From positions 79,663-143,662 of the forward strand of contig JAGTRM010000005.1 in the NCBI GenBank assembly GCA_018261735.1: DNA of 64,000 bases. The letters run 5' to 3'. Below, in pieces: positions 48,013 to 56,098 of this stretch; position 1 is the first letter of the stretch; every line of letters begins with the position of its first letter. The notes beneath the pieces were generated by a model. The model did no database searches, was not told the origin of the DNA, and was given only the letters and a program-made list of their open reading frames with translations. This DNA comes from Pseudomonadota bacterium (GTDB taxonomy: Bacteria > Pseudomonadota > Gammaproteobacteria > Burkholderiales > Chitinibacteraceae). The position numbers and the translations under genes are program-made.

Positions 48013-49330
48013 TCTTTTCGGGGCGCCCCCCGCACATGAACCGCTGGCGGAACTGCTGCGTCCAAAAACCCTAGAAGACGTTGTCGGCCAGCGCCAATTG
48101 CTGGGCCCCGGCAAACCGCTGCAACTGGCGCTTGCCAGCGGCCAGCCGCATTCGATGATCCTGTGGGGGCCGCCCGGCGTGGGCAAGACCACGCTGGCGC
48201 GCCTGTTTGCCAATACGTTTGAGGCCGAATTCATCCCGCTCTCGGCAGTGTTTTCCGGCGTGAAGGATATCCGCGCGGCGATGGACGAGGCCGAGCACAA
48301 CCGCCAGCGCGGCCGGCGCACGATCCTGTTCGTCGATGAAGTGCACCGCTTCAACAAGGCGCAGCAGGATGCCTTCCTGCCATTCGTCGAATCCGGGCTG
48401 GTGACCTTTATCGGCGCCACGACCGAGAACCCATCGTTCGAATGCAATGCGGCGCTGCTGTCCCGCGCCCAGGTGTATGTGCTGCAGCCGATCGCGGCCG
48501 ATGACCTGAAAAGCCTGATCGATCGCGCTCGCACGCAGCGCTATCCCGATCTCGACTTCGACGAGGCAGCGATCGATACACTGGTCGGCTATGCCGATGG
48601 CGACGCGCGCCGCTTGCTGAATCTGGTCGAGCAGGCGGCCAACGCCGCCGAAGCCGCCGGCATTACAACGCTCGACGCCGCCTTCCTTTCCGATGCGCTC
48701 ACGCTCAACGCGCGCCGTTTTGATAAGGGCGGCGATGCGTTCTACGACCAGATCTCGGCGCTGCACAAATCAGTACGTGGTTCCAGCCCGGATGGCGCGT
48801 TGTACTGGCTGTGCCGCATGCTCGACGGCGGCGCCGATCCGCGTTACCTCGCGCGCCGCATCGTGCGCATGGCCTGGGAAGACATCGGCCTTGCCGACCC
48901 GCGTGCGATGCAGATCACCAACGACGCCGCCGAAACCTTTGAGCGACTGGGCAGCCCGGAAGGCGAACTCGCGCTGGCACAGGCAGTGATCTACCTTGCC
49001 GTCGCGCCCAAATCGAACGCTGGCTACAACGCCTACAACGCCGCCCGCGCGTTTGTCGCCAAGGAACAATCCCGCACCGTGCCCGTGCATCTACGCAACG
49101 CGCCGACCAAGCTGATGAAGGAACTCGGTTACGGCAAGGCCTACCGCTACGCGCACGACGAACCCGAAGCCTATGCCGCTGGCGAGACCTATCTGCCCGA
49201 CGGTTTGGAGAATCTGAAATTCTACGATCCCACTCCGCGCGGACTGGAAGGCAAGATCGGCGAAAAACTCAGGCATCTTGCCGATCTCGACCGCGCATGG
49301 CGCAATGACGCCACAAGGAAAAAAACATGA
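47996..49330 (+). CDS. rarA: Replication-associated recombination protein RarA (MgsA)
   Basis: 444-aa AAA+ ATPase acting at stalled replication forks. N-terminal SDLFG and PLAELLRPKTLEDVVGQ, Walker A WGPPGVGKTTLA, Walker B ILFVDEVHRFNKAQQ, sensor GATTENPSF, then the C-terminal tetramerisation domain. ATG at 47996 lies inside lolA but gives the normal N-terminus. lolA-rarA adjacency is common; serS, usually next, is absent. Confidence 0.95.
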   Translation: MSSASDLFGAPPAHEPLAELLRPKTLEDVVGQRQLLGPGKPLQLALASGQPHSMILWGPPGVGKTTLARLFANTFEAEFIPLSAVFSGVKDIRAAMDEAEHNRQRGRRTILFVDEVHRFNKAQQDAFLPFVESGLVTFIGATTENPSFECNAALLSRAQVYVLQPIAADDLKSLIDRARTQRYPDLDFDEAAIDTLVGYADGDARRLLNLVEQAANAAEAAGITTLDAAFLSDALTLNARRFDKGGDAFYDQISALHKSVRGSSPDGALYWLCRMLDGGADPRYLARRIVRMAWEDIGLADPRAMQITNDAAETFERLGSPEGELALAQAVIYLAVAPKSNAGYNAYNAARAFVAKEQSRTVPVHLRNAPTKLMKELGYGKAYRYAHDEPEAYAAGETYLPDGLENLKFYDPTPRGLEGKIGEKLRHLADLDRAWRNDATRKKT

Positions 49331-50229
49331 CCGACCCTATCACCATCCTCGACGGCGGCACCGGTCGCGAACTCAAGCGCATCGGTGCACCTTTCCGCCA
49401 GCCGGAATGGTCCGCACTTGCACTGATCGAAGCCCCGGAATATGTCACCCGCGCTCACGAGAATTTCATCCGGGCCGGCGCCAATATCATCACCAGCAAC
49501 AGCTACGCCGTGGTGCCGTTTCACATCGGCGAGGAACGCTTTGCCAGCGACGGCCTGCGTCTGGTCGATCTCGCCGGCAAGCTGGCCCGCCAGGCAGCCG
49601 ATGCAGCGCCACACTCGGTCAAGGTCGCCGGTTCGCTGCCGCCGGTATTCGGCTCCTATCGCGCCGATCTTTTCGATGCCAGCCGGGTTCAAAGCATTTT
49701 GTCGGTACTGGTGCAGGGGCTGCGCCCATACGTCGATCATTGGCAAGCGGAAACGCTCAGCTCGATTGCCGAAGCACAAGCCGTCCGCACCGCCATCGGC
49801 AATGACGGCAAGCCACTCTGGATTTCCTTCACACTGGACGATGAGGCTGCCGATCCGTCCATGCCGCGCCTGCGTTCGGGAGAGGCCGTGGCGGATGCCG
49901 TTCGCGCCGTGGCCGGCCTTGACGCTGCGGCCATCCTCTTCAATTGCAGCCAGCCGGAAGTCATGGCCGCCGCCGTGGATACCGCACACCAAACGCTGCT
50001 TGAAATCGGCGCCAACCTGCAAATCGGTGTCTACGCCAACGCCTTCCCGCCGCAACGCAAGGATGCGGAAGCCAATGCCGATCTGGACGAAATCCGCGCC
50101 GACCTGACCGCGCCGGGTTACCTGGCATTCGCCCGGGACTGGGTTGCGCGTGGCGCCAGCATCGTCGGCGGCTGCTGCGGCATCGGACCCGAACATATCC
50201 AAGCCTTGAGCGTTGCACTCAAACCATAA
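49327..50229 (+). CDS. mmuM: Homocysteine S-methyltransferase (MmuM-like)
   Basis: 300-aa TIM-barrel enzyme transferring a methyl group to homocysteine, probably from S-methylmethionine or S-adenosylmethionine. ILDGGTGRELKR at the N-terminus, zinc-binding cysteines in FNCS (about residue 202) and GGCCGIGPEH at the C-terminus. The ATG overlaps the rarA stop by 4 bases (ATGA), so it is cotranslated with rarA although functionally unrelated. Confidence 0.9.
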   Translation: MTDPITILDGGTGRELKRIGAPFRQPEWSALALIEAPEYVTRAHENFIRAGANIITSNSYAVVPFHIGEERFASDGLRLVDLAGKLARQAADAAPHSVKVAGSLPPVFGSYRADLFDASRVQSILSVLVQGLRPYVDHWQAETLSSIAEAQAVRTAIGNDGKPLWISFTLDDEAADPSMPRLRSGEAVADAVRAVAGLDAAAILFNCSQPEVMAAAVDTAHQTLLEIGANLQIGVYANAFPPQRKDAEANADLDEIRADLTAPGYLAFARDWVARGASIVGGCCGIGPEHIQALSVALKP

Positions 50230-50243
50230 GCGAAATTGTTTTT

Positions 50244-51416
50244 ATGTCTTTCACGCGCCACATCACCCCGTCCACGCTAACCGCCGGCTTCATCACCGTG
50301 CTGGTGGGCTATACCAGCTCCGCCGCCATCGTTTTCGAGGCGGCACGTGCCGCCGGCGGTTCGCAGGCACAGATTGCCTCGTGGCTGATCGTGCTGGGGC
50401 TGGCCATGGGCATGACCTGCATCGGCCTTTCCTTGCGCTACCGCATCCCGGTGGTCACGGCCTGGTCGACACCGGGCGCGGCGCTGCTGGCAACCAGCCT
50501 TGCCGGGCATTCGATGAACGTGGCCGTAGGTTGCTTCATTTTCGCCGCCGCGCTGATCCTGTTGTGCGGGGTCACCGGCTGGTTTGAACGCATCATGAGC
50601 CGCGTACCGATGTCGCTGTGCGCTGCCCTGCTCGCCGGGGTGCTGGTGAGGTTTGGCATGAATGCCTTCGTGTCGATGCAGACCGCCTTGCTGCTAGTGT
50701 TGCCGATGTTCGGGGTTTATCTGGTCTGCAAACGCTTCAAGCCGCGCTACGTGATGCTCCTGGTGCTACTGACCGGCATTGCGCTGGCGCAGACGCAAGG
50801 TTTGCTGCATCTGGATGCCAGCCGCTTTGCGTTGGCCACGCCGGTGTGGATCGCGCCTGAATTCAACTGGCAGGCATTGATCGGCATCGGTCTGCCGCTC
50901 TTCATCGTGACCATGGCCTCACAGAACATCCCCGGTGTTGCGGTACTGCGCTCGGCCGGCTACACGCCACCGGTATCGGCGCTGATCAGTTGGACCGGCT
51001 TCGTCAATTTGGTCCTGGCCCCGTTTGGCTGCTTTGCCGTGAATCTCGCTGCGATCACGGCCGCGTTATGCATGGGCAAGGAAGTGCATGACGACCCGGC
51101 CAAACGCTATCAGGCCAGCGTGGCTGCGGGCGGTTTTTACCTGATTCTGGGTGTGCTTGGCGCGGCGGTCGGTGCCTTTCTCAACGCCTTTCCGCGCGAG
51201 CTGATCTTTGCCATCGCCGGTTTTGCGCTGCTGGGCACCATCGGCAACGGCTTGACCCTGGCACTGCGTGAGGAAGAGCAGCGCGAACCGGCGCTGATCA
51301 CTTTCTTGGTGACCGCCTCGGGGCTGACCCTGTTCGGCATCGGTTCGGCTTTCTGGGGGCTGGTGGCCGGGGTGCTTGCCTTGCTGGTTCTTGGCGGCAC
51401 GCACGGGAAAAAATAG
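50244..51416 (+). CDS. BenE/YdcO-family transporter
   Basis: 390-aa polytopic protein (about 11-12 helices) of the benzoate:H+ symporter family. Typical segments: VLVGYTSSAAIVFEAARAAG, PVVTAWSTPGAALLA, and MASQNIPGVAVLRSAGY. No benzoate catabolic gene is near, so its substrate is uncertain. It follows mmuM by 14 bp as the last gene of lolA-rarA-mmuM-benE; the next hairpin (51500-51527) may end the transcript. Confidence 0.87.
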   Translation: MSFTRHITPSTLTAGFITVLVGYTSSAAIVFEAARAAGGSQAQIASWLIVLGLAMGMTCIGLSLRYRIPVVTAWSTPGAALLATSLAGHSMNVAVGCFIFAAALILLCGVTGWFERIMSRVPMSLCAALLAGVLVRFGMNAFVSMQTALLLVLPMFGVYLVCKRFKPRYVMLLVLLTGIALAQTQGLLHLDASRFALATPVWIAPEFNWQALIGIGLPLFIVTMASQNIPGVAVLRSAGYTPPVSALISWTGFVNLVLAPFGCFAVNLAAITAALCMGKEVHDDPAKRYQASVAAGGFYLILGVLGAAVGAFLNAFPRELIFAIAGFALLGTIGNGLTLALREEEQREPALITFLVTASGLTLFGIGSAFWGLVAGVLALLVLGGTHGKK

Positions 51417-51499
51417 CCTTTCCTCGTTCAGGCGATCTCAGAATTGCATTGCCACTTCTTCTTGCCGGATTCCGCCATATTGCATGGCTTCTTTCAGCT

Positions 51500-51527
51500 G
51501 AAGGCCATCCTGTGAAGAATGGCCTTC
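51500..51527. terminator. Hairpin between convergent benE-like and esterase genes
   Basis: GAAGGCCAT and ATGGCCTTC form a perfect 9-bp stem with a 10-base loop. No long T-run on either side; a weak terminator at best. Confidence 0.5.
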
Positions 51528-51553
51528 GCCGGACCCAACCGTCAGGCAGCCGA

Positions 51554-52510
51554 CTACTTCAAGACGCCCACGGTTTTCATCCATTCCGCGGCCATGTTCG
51601 GCCAGCCTGACACGGGCATCTGTCGGGCATCGCGAATGCCGAAGCCATGCTCGCCATCCTTGAAGATGTGCAACTCGGCCGGCACGCCGGCGCGGCGCAA
51701 GGCCGCGTAGTAGCGCAGGCCATTTTCGCTCGATACTGCGGAATCGTTGTCGGCCAGCACCAGGAAGGTTTTTGGCGTGTCCTTGTTGACGTGCACATCA
51801 GCCGAATACGCCTGGATCAGCTCGGCTGAGGGATTCTTTCCGATCAGGTTGGTGCGCGAATCGCCGTGCGTGACACCGTTTTCCATCGAGACCACCGGGT
51901 AGAGCAGTATCTGGAAATCCGGCCGCGCCGACAACTGGTCGGCCGCATCCACCGGCTCGTATGCCTTCTGCGCAAACTTGCCGCCCAGGCTCGCCGCCAT
52001 GTGGCCGGCAGCCGATGCGCCCAGGAAACCGATGCGGTTCGGATCCAGCCCCCATTCCCTGGCATGCTGACGCACCACGCGCACCGCCCGTTGCGCGTCC
52101 TGCAGGGGGACATCCTTGCCATTCGCGTGCCCCTCTGCCGGCAGCCGGTATTGCATCAGCAGCACGGTGACCCCGTAGGGATTGAGCCAGCGCGCCATTT
52201 CCGCGGCTTCCTTGTCGAGCACGATGCGCGCATATGCACCACCGGGCGCCACGATTACCGCCGTGCCATTGGGTTTGTCCGGCACGAATGCGGTCAGGTT
52301 AGGCCGGGTGATACCGGTGACGACCCGGTCCGGCCAGTAGGCAACCTTGCTGCGCTCGGTGACGGTGAGCTGGGCCGGTGATTTTTCCGAACCCGGGCCG
52401 ACACCCGGCCACAAGTCGATCACGTCGCGGGTCTTGAGCGGCGCGGCACAGGTCGCACCCGCCACCATCAATCCTGCGGCCAGCAGGCCGGCTCTCCATA
52501 CTTTCTGCAT
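51554..52510 (-). CDS. Secreted alpha/beta-hydrolase esterase (1)
   Basis: 318-aa exported hydrolase: signal peptide 1-22 (cleavage near TCA-AP). The nucleophile serine is in LGASAAGH, the acid in ADNDSA and the histidine in GEHGFGI, the order of acyl esterases. N-terminal VIVAPGGAYARI provides the oxyanion hole. ATG at 52510 is chosen because AAGGAG lies 7 bases upstream; the ATG at 52516 overlaps that site. Paralogue of the next gene (18 bp apart). Could deacetylate a plant polysaccharide or other ester. Confidence 0.85.
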   Translation of the reverse strand: MQKVWRAGLLAAGLMVAGATCAAPLKTRDVIDLWPGVGPGSEKSPAQLTVTERSKVAYWPDRVVTGITRPNLTAFVPDKPNGTAVIVAPGGAYARIVLDKEAAEMARWLNPYGVTVLLMQYRLPAEGHANGKDVPLQDAQRAVRVVRQHAREWGLDPNRIGFLGASAAGHMAASLGGKFAQKAYEPVDAADQLSARPDFQILLYPVVSMENGVTHGDSRTNLIGKNPSAELIQAYSADVHVNKDTPKTFLVLADNDSAVSSENGLRYYAALRRAGVPAELHIFKDGEHGFGIRDARQMPVSGWPNMAAEWMKTVGVLK

Positions 52511-52528
52511 ATTCATCTCCTTGCCTGC

Positions 52529-53491
52529 TTACGGGTTCATGCCGAGGGTGGCCATCCAGTCCAGCATCAGCTTGGGCCATTGCTTGGCGGCGCCCTGCGC
52601 CAGGCGAATGCCGAAGCCGTGGCCGCTTTGCGGGAACACATGCATTTCGGCCGGTATGCCGGATTGCTTCAGGCTGCGATAGAACAGGATACTGTTCATC
52701 GGATTGACACCGTTGTCGTCGTCGGCGAGTGCGATGAAGGCTGGTGGCACGGCTTTGGAAACCTGCCGCTCGGCAGAAAAGGCTTCGATCTGCGCGTCGG
52801 ACGGCGCATCGCCGAGCAGCATCTTGCGCGAATCGGCGTGAGTCCATTGCACATTCATGCTGATTACCGGATAGAGCAAGGCCAGGAAATCCGGACGGGC
52901 ATTGAGCGTATCGGCGGCATCAACGGGCTCATAGGTTTTCTTGTCAAAACGCGTGCCGAGCGTGGCCATCAGATGCCCTCCGGCTGACAGGCCCAGCACC
53001 CCCACCCTTGCTGGATTCAGCCCCCAATCTGCTGCGTTCTTGCGAATCGTGCGAATCGCGCGCTGCGCATCCTGCAGCGGCACATCCTGCCGGTTGGCAT
53101 GCCCCTCGCCGGGCAAACGGTACTTGAGCACGAACACGGTCACGCCGGCCTGATTGAAAACTGTGCCGATGTCGGCACCTTCCTTGTCGGCCACTACGCG
53201 CATGTAGGCGCCGCCTGGCGCCACCAGCAGCGCCGTACCATTGGGTTTGGTCGGTACATAGGCGGTCAGCGTCGGCTTGGTGATGCCGGTATAGGCCCGG
53301 TCGAGAATCGCCGGATCCTTGCTGCGCTCGGTCACGGTTTCCTTGATGGTCAAACCGGACGAGCCCGGCGCCGTCGCCGGCCAGAGGTTAACTTCGTCGC
53401 CAGTTTTCAATGGCGCAGCCAGCGCCCCGGCACCGCACAGAGCCCCGAGCAACACCGTACCGCAAGCGATTGTTTTTGCTTGTATTTCCAT
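52529..53491 (-). CDS. Secreted alpha/beta-hydrolase esterase (2)
   Basis: 320-aa exported hydrolase with signal peptide 1-26. Catalytic set: serine in LGLSAGGH, acid in ADDDNG, histidine in SGHGFGI; oxyanion region LLVAPGGAYMRV. Shares with the downstream gene the mature start APLKTxDxxxLWP, the TVTERSK element and long identical stretches, so the two arose by tandem duplication. ATG at 53491 is preferred; an ATG at 53509 would add six residues. First gene of the pair. Confidence 0.85.
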   Translation of the reverse strand: MEIQAKTIACGTVLLGALCGAGALAAPLKTGDEVNLWPATAPGSSGLTIKETVTERSKDPAILDRAYTGITKPTLTAYVPTKPNGTALLVAPGGAYMRVVADKEGADIGTVFNQAGVTVFVLKYRLPGEGHANRQDVPLQDAQRAIRTIRKNAADWGLNPARVGVLGLSAGGHLMATLGTRFDKKTYEPVDAADTLNARPDFLALLYPVISMNVQWTHADSRKMLLGDAPSDAQIEAFSAERQVSKAVPPAFIALADDDNGVNPMNSILFYRSLKQSGIPAEMHVFPQSGHGFGIRLAQGAAKQWPKLMLDWMATLGMNP

Positions 53492-53802
53492 CACTCCACA
53501 ACCTCCCATAACTTGTTCGTATCAATGAAAAATTGCATTAGAAAAACATACCGTATCGAAACCGCTCCGTCTGGTCTTATTTTCAGGCCAGCATGGAAAT
53601 GCTAGGGCGACCCACGGTATTACACAACCGAAAAGTTGCGCGCGAACCAAAAGAAAAGCATCAATCGTGACTTTGTCAGCATCCGGGATTGTTGTTGAAA
53701 ATTCGGTGGCATGGCGGCGCAGAACTTTGCGCTCAGCGTCACCAATGCGCCATAACCGGGACGGGTGTTGCCGCAGGCCCGCAAGGCGGTATCCAGCAAA
53801 AA
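53492..53802. other. 311-bp gap between esterase pair and EF-G-like gene
   Basis: No supported gene or terminator. It should contain the promoter of the esterase pair. A short plus-strand stretch (53712-53756) reads MAAQNFALSVTNAP before a stop, resembling the end of an Ig-like domain, but it is too short to call. Confidence 0.45.
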
Positions 53803-55851
53803 CTAGTTGTCGTTGCCTGAACGGTTGAAAGATCGTGAAAGCTCGGTCTGAACGTCCTGCGGTGCAGGTTCGTAACCGCCGGCTTCCATGACAAACTCGC
53901 TCTCACCGGCACAGATTGCCTTCAGGCGGCTTTCGAAACCATCCATCTCCGACACCGGCACCCGGGCCGAGATCACCGTCCAGCCGGCTGCCGGACTGTC
54001 GGTATTGGTGAGCCGGCCACGGCGTGCGGAGAGCTCGCCGCTGACTTCACCGAACAACGCGTCCGCCACCTTCACCTGAAGGTCGAGCATGGGTTCGAGC
54101 ACCTGTGGCTGTGCCGCGAGAACGGCCTCGACCAAGGCATGGCGCGCGGCAGTGGCAAAGGACACTTCATTCGAATCCACGGCATGGTGCTTGCCGTCGG
54201 TCAGCACCACGCGCAGGTCGTGGATCGGGAAACCGGCAAACGCGCCTTCGGCCAGCGCCTGTCGCACGCCCTTTTCCACCGCGGGCATGAAGTTGGTGGG
54301 AATCGCGCCGCCCTTGACCTCATTGCCAAGCTGCAGGCCCATGCCGCGTTCCAGCGGCTCGACGCGCAAGGCCACTTCGCCAAACTGCCCGGCGCCGCCG
54401 CTCTGCTTCTTGTGCCGATAGCGCGCCTCGGCAACCTCGGTGATCGTCTCGCGATAAGGAATGGCCGGCGGCTCAGTATCGAGCTGCAGGTTCCAGCGCG
54501 AGGCAAGCTCTTCCAGCACGATCTTCAGGTGCTGTTCGCCCAATCCGCGCACCACGGGATGACGACCGCGCACGTCGTAGCTGACCTCAAGACAGGGGTC
54601 TTCATCGGCAAGACGTGCCAGCGCTTCCGACAGCTTCTGTTCGTCGACCGGTTTCCTGGCGATCAGCGCCAGACCAAATATCGGCTGCGGGTAGACCTGC
54701 GGCGCGAGGTGGAAGTAATCCTCGTCATGCGAATCGTGCAGCACGGCATCGCGACATATCTCATCCACACGCGCCACCGCGCACAGATCGCCCGGCACGC
54801 CGAGCGCCGTCTCCACCGAATTGCGCCCCTGCATGCGCAAGAGATGAGCCACCTTGAACGACTTGCGGCCATCGCCAATATAAAGCTGCGAACTTGGCGT
54901 AACCGTACCCTGATGGATGCGGAACAAGCCGAGCTTGCCACGATAGGGATCATTGGCCACCTGAAACACGTGGCCAACGACATGGCGCCCGGGATCGAGC
55001 ACCACATTGATCGGCACTGCCGCCGCGCCCTCGCCCTTCAGAAACACCGGCGCATTGCCTTCAGTCGGATCGGGAGCGAGCTTGCCGAGGATATCCAGCA
55101 GCTCGCGCACGCCCGCACCGTTGCGGGCGGAAACGAAACAGACCGGGATCAGATGGCCTTCGCGCAAGGCCTGCTCGAACGGCGCATGCAGTTGTCCTGG
55201 GTCGAGCGATTCGCCTTGTTCCAGGTACTGCGCCATCATCGCTTCGTCGAGCTCGACGATCTGGTCGACGATGGCATCGTGCGCCGCGCGCACGCTGGAA
55301 AACGCGGTCGCCACCGCAAGGTCGGGGGTGAAGAAGCAGTCAATCACCTTGCCGCCACCGGGCGCGGGCAGGTTGAGCGGCAGGCATTCGCGCCCGAACT
55401 CGGCAACGATACTGTCCATCAACGCTGCGTAATCAACTCCAGCAGCATCGATCTTGTTGACGACGATCATGCGACACTTGCCCTTCGCCGCCGCCATCAT
55501 CCGCCGCGTGCCGCTTTCCACGCCGGCCGCGGCACCGATGACCACCACAGCGGTTTCCACTGCAGCCAGCGTCGCCAGCGCACGGCCGGCCAAGTCAGGC
55601 AGGCCCGGGGCATCGAGCAGGTTGATCCAGTGCCCGGCCCATTCCAGATGCACGAGCGCGGCGTGCAGCGAGTGGCCCATCGCCTTTTCCTGCGGATCGT
55701 AGTCCGAAACGGTGTCGCCGCGCTCGACGCTGCCGGCGGCGCCGATCTCGCCGGAGGCCGCAAGCAGCGCCTCGACCAGCGTCGTCTTGCCGCTGCCGGC
55801 GTGGCCGAGCAGGCTCAGATTGCGGATGTCGTGAACCGAGCTGGGTGTCAT
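53803..55851 (-). CDS. EF-G-like translational GTPase (EF-G2 type)
   Basis: 682-aa GTPase with all EF-G domains. P-loop GHAGSGKT, G3 DAPGLPDL (where true EF-G has DTPGH), G4 NKID; a switch-I region RGDTVSDYDPQEKAMGHS rather than the RGITI of elongating EF-G. Domain IV has FAGFPIHDLRVVLTDGKHH. This matches the secondary EF-G group (EF-G2) whose role is unclear and may concern ribosome recycling or stress. Loss of the G3 histidine (EF-G His92 equivalent) suggests weak or atypical ribosome-stimulated hydrolysis. ATG at 55851 follows AGGGAGA. Monocistronic. Confidence 0.87.
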   Translation of the reverse strand: MTPSSVHDIRNLSLLGHAGSGKTTLVEALLAASGEIGAAGSVERGDTVSDYDPQEKAMGHSLHAALVHLEWAGHWINLLDAPGLPDLAGRALATLAAVETAVVVIGAAAGVESGTRRMMAAAKGKCRMIVVNKIDAAGVDYAALMDSIVAEFGRECLPLNLPAPGGGKVIDCFFTPDLAVATAFSSVRAAHDAIVDQIVELDEAMMAQYLEQGESLDPGQLHAPFEQALREGHLIPVCFVSARNGAGVRELLDILGKLAPDPTEGNAPVFLKGEGAAAVPINVVLDPGRHVVGHVFQVANDPYRGKLGLFRIHQGTVTPSSQLYIGDGRKSFKVAHLLRMQGRNSVETALGVPGDLCAVARVDEICRDAVLHDSHDEDYFHLAPQVYPQPIFGLALIARKPVDEQKLSEALARLADEDPCLEVSYDVRGRHPVVRGLGEQHLKIVLEELASRWNLQLDTEPPAIPYRETITEVAEARYRHKKQSGGAGQFGEVALRVEPLERGMGLQLGNEVKGGAIPTNFMPAVEKGVRQALAEGAFAGFPIHDLRVVLTDGKHHAVDSNEVSFATAARHALVEAVLAAQPQVLEPMLDLQVKVADALFGEVSGELSARRGRLTNTDSPAAGWTVISARVPVSEMDGFESRLKAICAGESEFVMEAGGYEPAPQDVQTELSRSFNRSGNDN

Positions 55852-56098
55852 TGTTGTTCTCCCTGTATATGTATCGGTAACCGGCCATGCATTTGTCTTA
55901 TTTGCATTGTAGGCAATGCATTAGCTTGGCGATCTACTCGCAATGCGCACAGCTTGAGTTTGAGTCGGGCGAAGGTGAAGCGTCTTGAACCGGGGTGCAA
56001 TCACTCAACTTGCAAGCTGAAGAAACAGGCGGCAACGCCCATGGATTGGGCAGCCATCGAAGTAGTAACTTAGAAAATAACGGCAGAACAACCAAAGC

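Noticed and set aside
53712..53756. Possible remnant of an Ig-like domain (MAAQNFALSVTNAP)
   Set aside because: Fourteen codons are too few to separate homology from chance, although the large Ig-repeat gene lies 8 kb away.
54139..56073. 644-codon open frame antisense to the EF-G-like gene
   Set aside because: Overlaps a fully supported GTPase; composition typical of an antisense shadow.
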